A DNA stretch of 22,950 bases from CAYNNP01 sp964398215 (GTDB lineage Bacteria > Planctomycetota > Planctomycetia > Pirellulales > Pirellulaceae), in the NCBI GenBank assembly GCA_964398215.1, contig CAYNNP010000088.1, positions 1 to 22,950 on the forward strand, in the 5' to 3' direction. The position numbers and the translations under genes are program-made. Positions within the stretch are counted from its first letter, which is position 1. Each line of letters starts with the position of its first letter. Below, piece by piece: positions 15,761-22,950 of the stretch. The notes beneath the pieces were generated by a model. It did not search any database, was not told the DNA's origin, and saw only the letters and a list, made by a program, of their open reading frames with translations.

Positions 15761-16984
15761 TTACGAACTCAATTTGTCGCCACGAGCGTGCCGTGCAAGC
15801 GTATCTTGGTACTTCTTCTTGCCTTCTTCGACGCTCTTACGAATCGCCTTGGTGCTCTCTTCAGATTCTTTACGCAGTTCTGCGATCATCTCAAGCGATT
15901 CGATTTGGAAACCCGTGATCGCATCAACAAGCTTCTGGACCGACTCGGGATTGATCGTACTGCCATAACCAGCTTTCAATGCTGCTCGTTCCAGTTCACG
16001 GCCCAGAGTTGCGACATCCTCGAGTCCTTTGTTGACACCCGCCTTCATCGCTTCAGTAGCCTGGGTGACTTCGTGCAAACCATGTTGGCTGGTGTAGACC
16101 GTTCCCAGAATGGTGAACACGTGTTCGTTAGTTGTGAAGAACGTAACGGCACGGCGAAAGACACGTTCTTTCACATCGTGGGTCTGCTTGAGTTTGGTGA
16201 TCAACGTTTCGCCAACGTCGTACCCAATTTCCAAGTTCTCGCAAATGTCTTTCAACAACTGATAAGTCTTATCTTCTTCCTCATACTTTTGGCGAGCTTC
16301 ATCGCGGGCCAGTTCCAGCACACTCTTGCCGCCCTCGTCTTCACCCTTGTAGTTATCCAGTGCGTCTTGGGCAGTCGACAAACCATCTTTGGCCTGCTCC
16401 AAGATTGGAGCGTGCAAATCCAGTAGTTCACGCCCAAGCACCTCTGCTTCCTTGAGGGCAAAACGAAAATCGATGTAACCATCCATGATGGCACGCTCGC
16501 TCACCAACGCTTCCTTGGTGTCCTTTGCAACATCGCCATAGATCTCGACGATTTTCTCGAAACGATCCGATGGGCTTCCACGACGAATTTTCATCCACCA
16601 GTTGGACAGTTTCTCTGTGCCGCTGATGCGACCATCATCCAGCTGAGCGATCAGGTTCTTGCTGTCTTCGCGAACAGAGTCAAACATCTGGGTAATCTCC
16701 ATATAGCGATTACCAACTTGGATGCTTTCGACGTTCTCGCGAACCAACGCGTTGAAGGAACTCATGTGCTTGATCACATCTGCGATCGCCAGCACCCGGT
16801 CTTCATCCAGGTGTTTTACATTCTCCAAGAGAGCGATCAATTCTTGGGGAGCCGTGTTTTGGCCTTTTGACCCAAACTTCTTAAGTACATCCAGCGCACT
16901 GTCCAAGTACTTGCGCATCGACTTGGGGTCACGTTGTGGCTTAGCAGTAGCTTGTTCTGGCGCTTGTGCTTGTTGTTGCGACAT
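15761..16984 (-). CDS. TelA-like coiled-coil protein of a three-gene module
   Basis: A 407-residue soluble, mostly helical protein with no signal peptide or membrane segment. Residues 1-20 are Gln/Ala/Pro-rich. Long amphipathic helices follow at about 45-115, 140-215 and 222-335. The C-terminal part (NPESVQKLVDAITGFQ at 345-360, then IAELRKESEES at 367-377 and VEEGKKKY at 385-392) resembles the end of TelA/YaaN proteins in pattern (a helix, then an acidic-basic coil starting with E/K-rich turns). The TelA match is my judgement from pattern, not a clear motif hit. TelA-type proteins are linked to tellurite and membrane-stress resistance. GGAG lies 10 bases before the ATG. A strong terminator follows. 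The gene is divergent from the tail-anchored gene at 17236, which suggests shared control in the 250 bases between them. Confidence 0.7.
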   Translation of the reverse strand: MSQQQAQAPEQATAKPQRDPKSMRKYLDSALDVLKKFGSKGQNTAPQELIALLENVKHLDEDRVLAIADVIKHMSSFNALVRENVESIQVGNRYMEITQMFDSVREDSKNLIAQLDDGRISGTEKLSNWWMKIRRGSPSDRFEKIVEIYGDVAKDTKEALVSERAIMDGYIDFRFALKEAEVLGRELLDLHAPILEQAKDGLSTAQDALDNYKGEDEGGKSVLELARDEARQKYEEEDKTYQLLKDICENLEIGYDVGETLITKLKQTHDVKERVFRRAVTFFTTNEHVFTILGTVYTSQHGLHEVTQATEAMKAGVNKGLEDVATLGRELERAALKAGYGSTINPESVQKLVDAITGFQIESLEMIAELRKESEESTKAIRKSVEEGKKKYQDTLARHARGDKLSS

Positions 16985-17235
16985 GCGTTGAATACTCCAA
17001 TAGGTAACTTGTCCGAACTTGTCTAAATTCGACGGTTGTGAACGATGCTTGTCGCCTTAAGATTAGCGCTTTTGATCGTCGAGAGCAATCGTGCGTGAAG
17101 CATGTTTGTACTAGTTTCTCGCCACAAAACGGGGTTTTTAGTGCCTGTTACAGCAGCAATTTTGTTTGCGCTCTCTCCGCAAACGGCGTGAATTGCATAA
17201 GATAGACGGACTTAACAGATATCAGGTTGGAATCT
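16985..17235. promoter_or_regulatory. Divergent control region of the three-gene module
   Basis: This 251-base stretch must hold the promoters of both the minus-strand TelA-like gene and the plus-strand pair. I see no strong -35/-10 pair for either. The clearest element is a perfect inverted repeat, GTTTGCG (17164-17170), CTCTCTC loop, CGCAAAC (17178-17184), about 50 bases before the ATG at 17236. It could be an operator for a dimeric regulator or a leader hairpin. Confidence 0.4.
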
Positions 17236-17631
17236 ATGGCAAACGCTCAGCAAACTCAATCAGCACGCAATCGCAACATCAAGCTTCCTGGACAAGAGCT
17301 TTCACTGGAGGAGACTTTGCGGGTTATGGACGTCGCGCGGGAACTGCGTGACCAACGGCAAACCGCGGAAAAGATGTTTGAACGCGAGGGTGTTCGTGCT
17401 CAATTGCGCGATAAACTCGTGCGGCAGGCCCGTGTCTTGAACGAGGATGTTACCGAAGGCGAGATCGATGCGGCGATTGACCAATACATGTCAACGCTAC
17501 ACCGATACCAAGATCCACCACGAGGATTCAAAAACTTCATGGCTCATTGCTGGGTTTGGCGGGACAAGATTCTATGGAGTCTTGCTGGTGTTACCGCTGC
17601 CGGCGTCGGCGCATGGTGGTTTTTCTCGTAA
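17236..17631 (+). CDS. Small C-tail-anchored membrane protein (DUF6384-like)
   Basis: A 131-residue protein. The N-terminal part is polar (MANAQQTQSARNRN). A helical core at about 20-95 contains LSLEETLRVMDVARELRDQR (22-41) and a DVTEGEIDAAIDQYMSTLHRY segment whose core EIDAAIDQYM spans 76-85. A single membrane helix closes the protein (about 112-130, ILWSLAGVTAAGVGAWWFF), with only one residue after it, so it is a tail-anchored protein with its bulk in the cytosol. The layout of the L/V-MDV helix, the AAI-Y helix and the terminal anchor fits what I recall of DUF6384 proteins, but this is from memory. I chose ATG 17236 over the in-frame TTG at 17227. The coiled-coil gene follows 56 bases later. 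It would be the membrane dock of the module; that role is inferred. Confidence 0.75.
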   Translation: MANAQQTQSARNRNIKLPGQELSLEETLRVMDVARELRDQRQTAEKMFEREGVRAQLRDKLVRQARVLNEDVTEGEIDAAIDQYMSTLHRYQDPPRGFKNFMAHCWVWRDKILWSLAGVTAAGVGAWWFFS

Positions 17632-17687
17632 CCGATCCATTCGTTTCAATTTGAAATCAAAGTTCCCTTCACAAGGTTTAGGATTCG

Positions 17688-19169
17688 ATGCCACAGTCTG
17701 GCTCTGAAGTTCACCAGCAATTGATGGACGGCTACAAGATGGCCCAAACGCGACTCGAGGAGTTGCGCGATCACGTGAACGATGAAAAGCAAAAGCGAAA
17801 TCAGCTGGATGACGAGCGGGGTGAAGCGTTAGTGAACCTGGCTGAGTTCTATTTGCCAGAATTGACCCAGGATGCAATCTACGAAACTTGGGCCGAAGTT
17901 CGTCCTGGTCTTAGTCAGCTGCTGTTGCAAAAACAAGATCATCGTTCGCGATTGGACCATGTGATCGGTGGCATGATTGACAAACGAGGTGCGAAGGAAT
18001 CCGAGTTGCTAAAAGTGAACGAGGAATTGGACGCTGAAATTGAAGAACGCGATCGAATTGCCCATGAAGTCGAAAAACAATTGCGTGAAGATGCTGAGTT
18101 CGTACAGCTTTCTGATCGAGCTGCGATCGCTGAAGCGGCTTTGGAGCGAGCTGAATCGAATCTGGACGAGGTGGAACAGGACGCCGCCAAGAAGCTGCCA
18201 GCCTACGACAACAGCAAGCTCTTTCGATATCTACAAGATCGTGGATTCAATACTGATCAATACACCAAGCGTGGATTCAGCCGCCGGATGGACCGCATAC
18301 TGGCTAAGTTCATTGGGTTCAAGCAAGCCAAGCGAGGCTACGATTTCTTGCGCGATACGCCTGAGCAAATGCGCAAAGTAATCGCGGAAGACCGTGAAGC
18401 GCTCGACACGGTGATGGACGAATTGGAACGTCGGCGGGATCAGGTCGCCAAACAACTGGGGCTGAACAATCAATTGGATTCTGTCCAACGCTTGGAGGCG
18501 CAGCGTGACACAGTCGTGGGGGAACTGGATGTCTTGTTAGCAGAATTCCAAGAGGTGCAAGAAGAACTGTTGGAACTGGAAGACACACGCGGGCCGTACT
18601 ATCGAAAATCGATTGAACTTTTTCGCGAGATGCTGGAACGAGTGGACACACGGGACCTAGAACGTCGGGCAAAATCAACCGTTGATATCACCGACGATCA
18701 GATCGTTGCGCGTTTGCGAGGTGTCGAGGCTGCGGCTGAGGATTTGAATGATTTGGCTCGTGACCACCGCCATGCGATCAAAGACCAACAAAATTACGTG
18801 AAAGATTTTGGACGGCTGGTTCAGAAATTTCGTGCCGCTAGATTTGATTCAGGGCGTTCGCAATTCGCCGACAGCTTGGATTTACTAGAGACATTGGATC
18901 GTGCTCAACATTCGCATGACACACGGTATTGCTGGGAGAGAATCCGAAGCGCGCACCGCTGGGGACCGACGGTCATGGAACGCGTGACCGATGTGGCCAC
19001 GCATCCGTTGACCCAAGTGTTAATCAATGCGATGGCCTACGCAGCTGCAGGACGTCGGCAATCTCACGCCCGCCGTGCAGGCGAACGACGCGCAAGATCG
19101 CGTCACTTTTCTGCTGATAGCAGCGGAGACTGGAGCGGCGACCGAAAGAAAAAACGCTATCGCGATTGA
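17688..19169 (+). CDS. Long coiled-coil protein of the three-gene module
   Basis: A 493-residue, highly charged protein with no signal peptide. Coiled coils cover about 5-45, 75-170 (many Glu/Arg heptads, such as NEELDAEIEERDRIAHEVEK from about 106) and 225-330. A less helical insert lies at about 175-215 (KLPAYDNSKLFRYLQDRGF, then GFSRRMDRILAKFIGFKQAKRGY). A short conserved-looking segment sits near the end (RWGPTVMERVTDVATHPLT, then QVLINAMAYAAAG, about 423-455), followed by a basic tail. AGG lies seven bases before the ATG. It is in one transcript unit with the tail-anchored gene. The protein could be a scaffold or membrane-remodelling partner by analogy with other coiled-coil stress proteins, but I recognise no named family and give no firm function. 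Confidence 0.75.
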   Translation: MPQSGSEVHQQLMDGYKMAQTRLEELRDHVNDEKQKRNQLDDERGEALVNLAEFYLPELTQDAIYETWAEVRPGLSQLLLQKQDHRSRLDHVIGGMIDKRGAKESELLKVNEELDAEIEERDRIAHEVEKQLREDAEFVQLSDRAAIAEAALERAESNLDEVEQDAAKKLPAYDNSKLFRYLQDRGFNTDQYTKRGFSRRMDRILAKFIGFKQAKRGYDFLRDTPEQMRKVIAEDREALDTVMDELERRRDQVAKQLGLNNQLDSVQRLEAQRDTVVGELDVLLAEFQEVQEELLELEDTRGPYYRKSIELFREMLERVDTRDLERRAKSTVDITDDQIVARLRGVEAAAEDLNDLARDHRHAIKDQQNYVKDFGRLVQKFRAARFDSGRSQFADSLDLLETLDRAQHSHDTRYCWERIRSAHRWGPTVMERVTDVATHPLTQVLINAMAYAAAGRRQSHARRAGERRARSRHFSADSSGDWSGDRKKKRYRD

Positions 19170-19245
19170 TAAGAACCTGGTGGCTACGGACTCTGGCAGT
19201 TTTGTTGCTAGCCGCCGTTTTGTGGCGTTCGATTTCTGCGCAAAT

Positions 19246-19267
19246 TAGCCGATGGCTAGACTTTTTT
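19246..19267 (+). terminator. Possible terminator after the coiled-coil gene
   Basis: TAGCC (19246-19250), loop GAT, GGCTA (19254-19258), then GAC and six T residues (19262-19267). The stem is only five base pairs, so it is weak, but its T-run and place 77 bases past the stop fit a terminator. Confidence 0.35.
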
Positions 19268-19420
19268 CAACTAGACTTACGAGACAATCGCCTTGTGAGC
19301 TAGCCACCAATGAAACGGAAATTAGTAGACCCGGTCTGTGATTTTTCAGAGACGAATACGCGTCGCAACTTGGCCGACGACAACAAATTGACGATTAGAT
19401 TTCTGACAAGAAAGACAAAT

Positions 19421-21274
19421 ATGAAAAGAGTTAAAACCACAATCATTGCTTTGGCAGTCTGCATATTTGCATTAGCGCTGACTTCCTTGCCTGCTTCGGC
19501 CGATACGCGGCCGAATATCCTGATCTTTTACGTGGATGATCTTGGGTGGCAGGGTACCCAAATCAATGACGTGGATTCACCGTGCCCCTACGAAACACCG
19601 AATGTGGTCAAGCTGGCACAGCAGGGCATGAATTTTACTCAGGCGTATTCCGCCGCGCCAACTTGCGCGCCTTCGCGGGCCGGAATCATCACGGGCCAGC
19701 ATCCCGGCAAGCTTCGGTATACCCACGTTTTGTTTGACCGGATCCCCGAAGGAAGGCCAACGCAAGAGTTCGTTGATCCGTATCTGGGCGCCCATCTTCA
19801 AATGGATGCGCTCACCTTGGCAACGGCAATGAAAGACAACGGGTATCACACAGGCCATGTCGGCAAATGGCACCTTGGTTTGAGTTCTTCTCTGTTCGGT
19901 TTTGACTATAGCTTTGAAGATCGCGGAGTTCACCGAAAGACGGCCGATCGAACCAAGGACTTTGCGACAGCCGATGATCGAAAGTATCCGCTGAGTGTGG
20001 AAAAGTATCCGCCGGTCAGTGACAAAAAGCCGGATGGGATTTCTTATCCCTACGATGGAGTCACCGAGTCCGCGATCAAATTCATGAAAGACAGCGATGA
20101 TCAACCGTTCTTTCTTTACTTGGCTCACTGGATGGTCCATTGGCCAGCGATGACGCGCAACGGTGAACTGCTGGAATACTATTGCGATAAACTGGGCCAA
20201 CCGTTTCCTCCCAAGAAAGGAGCTCAGTCGCTGAAAGGTCAGAACAATCCGTACTTCGCTTCGATGGTCAGCACGGTCGATTGGAGCTTGGGGCGGATCG
20301 TAGATTTTTTGGAAACGACGGACGATCCGCGAAACGAAGGCAAGAAGCTTATCGAAACGACTTATCTGTTTTTCACCTCGGACAATGGTGGAGCATTGAA
20401 TCACGGAAAAGAAGTTCTGTCCGACAACACGCCGCTGAAATACGGAAAGTCACATGGCGAAGAGGGCGGCATTCGTGTCCCGATGGTGATTCGAGGTCCT
20501 GGGATTCCAAAGGGTTCGCAGTTTGATGGTTTGATCAACCAGCTTGACTACTTCCCGACGATCTTGAATTTGACTGGTTCAAAGATTGCGCCGGAAGCAA
20601 AAAAAGAGCTCAGCGGTTTGGATGTCACCCCCGTGCTTTTGAATGGTGCCCAGCAGATTGTGGATGCTCAGGGGGCGGCGCGAGAGAATCTGTTTTGGCA
20701 TTTTCCGCATGGCCCGGAGTCGATGAAAGCCGGTCTTCGCGAAGGGGACTTTAAGCTGCTCAAGAATTTTAAAACCCGTGACTACAGCTTGTATCGTCTT
20801 TACAAAAACGGGAAGCGTGATGACCTGGAAGAAATAAAGGATCTGGCAACCGATCCCGAGTACAGCCCGGTCCTGAACCGGCTTTCAGAAAAGCTTGAAC
20901 GTCATCTCGCAGAAAACAACGTCGAGGGCCCGTATCTTAACCCGGTGTTCAAAGGCAAGACGAAACCCTCCGCCGAAATCCAAAAGGTGGCGTTCACAGC
21001 CGCAAGCCGCCAAGCAAGCGTCCAGCTAAACAGTTCTGGACCTGCGATCGAGACCGCTTATGTGATTTATCGCAGCCCGCCGGGTGCAGAAGAGAAAGCG
21101 AAACGCGATAAGGAATCATTCGATGAGCGTCTTGGCATGAAGATACCCGCATCGATTGACGATTCGGGGAACTCGGTCAGCGCAGTCATTCCCAAAGGAA
21201 TCGAAGCGTATTGCTTTTTGTTGATCGACAAAAACAACTATCAGACCTTCAGCGACATTCAGCTCGCTCGTTAG
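19421..21274 (+). CDS. Secreted sulfatase, Cys-type
   Basis: A 617-residue enzyme of the alkaline-phosphatase superfamily that hydrolyses sulfate esters, probably on sulfated polysaccharides. The ATG at 19421 gives a signal peptide (MKRVKTTIIALAVCIFALAL, cut near ASA-D28) directly before PNILIFYVDD. An in-frame ATG at 19310 would add 37 residues before the signal peptide and is unlikely. Motifs are the metal-binding D39-D40, C82-A-P-S-R86 (Cys converted to formylglycine, so a maturation enzyme is needed), GKWHLG at 148-153 and TSDNGG with D321-N322. The C-terminal 110 residues form an extra beta-rich part (VAFTAASRQASVQLNSSG and onwards) that may bind substrate or another domain. A second sulfatase follows on the same strand after the assembly gap. 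The substrate cannot be told from sequence. Confidence 0.93.
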   Translation: MKRVKTTIIALAVCIFALALTSLPASADTRPNILIFYVDDLGWQGTQINDVDSPCPYETPNVVKLAQQGMNFTQAYSAAPTCAPSRAGIITGQHPGKLRYTHVLFDRIPEGRPTQEFVDPYLGAHLQMDALTLATAMKDNGYHTGHVGKWHLGLSSSLFGFDYSFEDRGVHRKTADRTKDFATADDRKYPLSVEKYPPVSDKKPDGISYPYDGVTESAIKFMKDSDDQPFFLYLAHWMVHWPAMTRNGELLEYYCDKLGQPFPPKKGAQSLKGQNNPYFASMVSTVDWSLGRIVDFLETTDDPRNEGKKLIETTYLFFTSDNGGALNHGKEVLSDNTPLKYGKSHGEEGGIRVPMVIRGPGIPKGSQFDGLINQLDYFPTILNLTGSKIAPEAKKELSGLDVTPVLLNGAQQIVDAQGAARENLFWHFPHGPESMKAGLREGDFKLLKNFKTRDYSLYRLYKNGKRDDLEEIKDLATDPEYSPVLNRLSEKLERHLAENNVEGPYLNPVFKGKTKPSAEIQKVAFTAASRQASVQLNSSGPAIETAYVIYRSPPGAEEKAKRDKESFDERLGMKIPASIDDSGNSVSAVIPKGIEAYCFLLIDKNNYQTFSDIQLAR

Positions 21275-21295
21275 TCGATCCCGCTACACAGAACT

Positions 21296-21395
21296 NNNNN
21301 NNNNNNNNNNNNNNNNNNNNNNNNNNNNNNNNNNNNNNNNNNNNNNNNNNNNNNNNNNNNNNNNNNNNNNNNNNNNNNNNNNNNNNNNNNNNNNN
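21296..21395. other. Assembly gap of exactly 100 N
   Basis: One hundred N characters, the usual placeholder for a scaffold gap of unknown size. It lies between the stop of the first sulfatase (21274) and the reading frame of the second, so it hides the intergenic region and the 5' end of the second gene. True length is unknown. Confidence 0.97.
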
Positions 21396-22778
21396 ATCGT
21401 TCTGGTGATGACGGATGACCAGGGCATGGGCGACTTGTCTTGCATGGGCAACCAGGTTTTGCGAACGCCCAACATCGATCGCTTTTACGAGATGTCAACG
21501 CGATTGACGGATTTTCAAGTCAGTCCGACGTGCGCTCCGACGCGAGCGGCGCTGATGAGCGGCCGCCCACCATTCAAAGTCGGTGTGACGCACACGATTT
21601 TGCAACGCGAACGAATGGCGCCCGATGTTTTCACGATGCCACAAGCGTTGCAGAGCGCGGGCTATCAGACGGGACTGTTTGGCAAATGGCATCTTGGCGA
21701 TGAAGAAGCGTATCTTCCGCAGAACCGTGGATTCAATGAAGTTTTGATGCACGGGGCGGGCGGAATCGGACAAGTCGGCCTGGGAGATTTTCCTCCCAAT
21801 GCAGACAACGTGTACTTTGACAACGTGCTGCTGCACAACGACACGATCGTCCAAACCAAAGGGTTCTGCACGGACGTTTTCTTTCAAGCGGCATTGGGAT
21901 GGATCAAACAACAGAGTGAATCGGAGCATCCGTACTTTGCCTACGTGTCACTGAACGCACCGCATGCCCCGTTGATCGCGCCGGAAAAATACAAACGCCG
22001 GTTCCTTGATCTTGGTTATGACAAGGGAACGGCCGGGCGATATGGGATGATCGAAAACATTGACGACAACTTTGGATTGTTGATGGACAAGTTGCGGCAA
22101 TGGGATCAGCTCAGCAACACCCTCGTTATCTTCATGACCGACAATGGGGCGACTCACCTAGGCGGCGAACTGAACGGCAAAAGGGTCCGGCATTTCAACG
22201 CGGGACTCAAGGGCGGCAAGAACTCGCCCAACGAAGGCGGCACGCATGTCCCGGCGTTTTGGTATTGGAAGGGAAAGCTTGGCGAAGGTGTTGATATCGA
22301 CGCATTGACCGCTCACATCGATCTTTACAAAACGTTCAGCGAGCTAGCGGGCGCCGAGTTGCCCGGCGCGATGCAGACGCTTGATGGACGTTCGTTGTTG
22401 CCGCTGTTAAGTGATCCCGACAGCGATTGGCCCGATCGTGAACTGTTTATACATTGTGGTCGCTGGAAAGCAGGCCAGCGTGAAGAAGCAAAGTTTGCCA
22501 AGTGCGCCGTACGAACCGAACGATGGCGATGGGTCAACAATCAAACTCTTTACGAGATTCCGATTGATGCTGGGGAAAAAACGGACGTTTCGACGGCATA
22601 CCCAAGTGAGATCCGGCGACTACAGTCCAAGTATGATCAGTGGTGGGCGTCTGCTGCAAAGTTGATGGTCAATGAAGGCCTGCCGCGTGTTGCCCCGGCC
22701 GACCAACCGTTTGCAATCCGCTACCGCAAACAGCGCGATGCAAAAGGTATCCCCCATTGGACACCTCCTGACTTCTAA
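21396..22778 (+). CDS. Sulfatase, 5' end missing in the gap
   Basis: The frame is open from the first base after the gap (IVLVMTDDQGMGD). The conserved opening of a sulfatase would be PNIVLVMTDD, so the start codon and any signal peptide, probably 25-40 residues, lie in the gap. GTG 21405 and ATG 21408 are internal and should not be used as starts. Counting from the first residue after the gap, the metal-site Asp pair is at 7-8 and the formylglycine Cys is C46 in CAPTR. A GKWHLG motif follows near residue 95 and TDNGATHLGG near 248. The visible 460 residues cover the whole catalytic domain and a short C-terminus. It is a different subfamily from the first sulfatase (the sequences diverge outside the motifs). 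Tandem sulfatases suggest stepwise desulfation of one polymer, which is an inference. Confidence 0.92.
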   Translation: MVLVMTDDQGMGDLSCMGNQVLRTPNIDRFYEMSTRLTDFQVSPTCAPTRAALMSGRPPFKVGVTHTILQRERMAPDVFTMPQALQSAGYQTGLFGKWHLGDEEAYLPQNRGFNEVLMHGAGGIGQVGLGDFPPNADNVYFDNVLLHNDTIVQTKGFCTDVFFQAALGWIKQQSESEHPYFAYVSLNAPHAPLIAPEKYKRRFLDLGYDKGTAGRYGMIENIDDNFGLLMDKLRQWDQLSNTLVIFMTDNGATHLGGELNGKRVRHFNAGLKGGKNSPNEGGTHVPAFWYWKGKLGEGVDIDALTAHIDLYKTFSELAGAELPGAMQTLDGRSLLPLLSDPDSDWPDRELFIHCGRWKAGQREEAKFAKCAVRTERWRWVNNQTLYEIPIDAGEKTDVSTAYPSEIRRLQSKYDQWWASAAKLMVNEGLPRVAPADQPFAIRYRKQRDAKGIPHWTPPDF

Positions 22779-22857
22779 GCTAAGTAATGCCGAAACAATC
22801 ACTGTTGCGAGTCCTTCCGCGACCCAACGCCTCGTTTTACTACAAATAGAACTGATA

Positions 22858-22950
22858 ATGACTCGTTATTTACAGCATGTAGGTCCGGTTCCTACCTTGT
22901 CTTTACCCACAACTACTTGGCCCAAAAGCTCGAAAGCACATGCTTATCCC
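22858..22950 (+). CDS. Possible start of a downstream gene, cut by the window
   Basis: From ATG 22858 the frame stays open to the end of the window (31 codons, MTRYLQHVGPVPTLSLPTTT and onwards). There is no clear ribosome site and no recognisable motif, and a chance ORF of this length is quite likely. It is listed only because the last 170 bases hold nothing else. Confidence 0.15.
   Translation, partial: MTRYLQHVGPVPTLSLPTTTWPKSSKAHAYP

Noticed and set aside
15788..16426. 212-residue plus-strand ORF opposite the TelA-like gene
   Set aside because: It is the Phe/Leu-rich antisense image of a Glu/Lys-rich coiled-coil gene, which commonly produces long hydrophobic false ORFs.
19310..19420. N-terminal extension of the first sulfatase from ATG 19310
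   Set aside because: It would place 37 polar residues before an obvious signal peptide that begins at 19421.
19577..20404. 275-residue minus-strand ORF inside the first sulfatase
   Set aside because: It is antisense to the catalytic core of a clear sulfatase; length alone does not support it.
1..22950. tRNA and rRNA genes
   Set aside because: No cloverleaf-like arrangement or conserved rRNA segment was noticed on reading the intergenic stretches; a covariance-model scan was not possible here.

Overview
The window looks like a chromosomal piece of a planctomycete, most likely of the Rhodopirellula/Pirellulaceae type. The reasons are two Cys-type sulfatases with signal peptides, a secreted protein with two 3-keto-disaccharide hydrolase (DUF1080) domains, a Pro/Ala-rich secreted protein with Tyr/Arg-rich motifs, an MCE/PqiA pair that implies an outer membrane, moderate GC content and poorly conserved Shine-Dalgarno sites. 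Family assignments were made by reading motifs; no database search was run.

Positions 1-4203: a hairpin at the left edge, a promoter-like site and the secreted double-DUF1080 protein. A small zinc-ribbon protein follows on the minus strand, converging on it. Then comes a translationally coupled pair, a half-size PqiA-like membrane protein and an MCE (PqiB/MlaD-type) protein, likely acting in lipid transport between the membranes. The C-terminal half of the MCE protein reads like a trypsin/HtrA-like fold that has lost its catalytic residues.

Positions 4290-9175: metabolic genes on the plus strand. These are prephenate dehydrogenase (tyrA), a 980-residue FGAM synthase (purL) carrying its own PurS-like N-terminus but no glutaminase, and a 2x[4Fe-4S] ferredoxin-domain protein. 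Positions 9333-12755: a secreted planctomycete-type protein of unknown function, then a diadenylate cyclase (c-di-AMP synthase) with the domain order of the archaeal DacZ type and RHW in place of the usual RHR motif. This gene converges on a minus-strand secreted low-complexity protein, with a perfect 11-bp hairpin between the two stop codons.

Positions 14352-15760: about 1.4 kb with few or no genes. It holds four head-to-tail 153-bp repeats in an A-B-A-B order, each a 133-bp fold-back element with inverted ends. The array is flanked by 17-bp direct repeats and sits at the 3' end of a doubtful small minus-strand ORF.

Positions 15761-19169: the most interesting block, a divergent three-gene module. 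It has a TelA-like coiled-coil protein on the minus strand, and on the plus strand a 131-residue C-tail-anchored protein followed by a 493-residue coiled-coil protein. I infer a membrane-associated complex of unknown function, possibly for envelope stress. Positions 19421-22778: two sulfatase genes in tandem, separated by a 100-N assembly gap that removes the 5' end of the second. The last 170 bases hold at most the start of another ORF.
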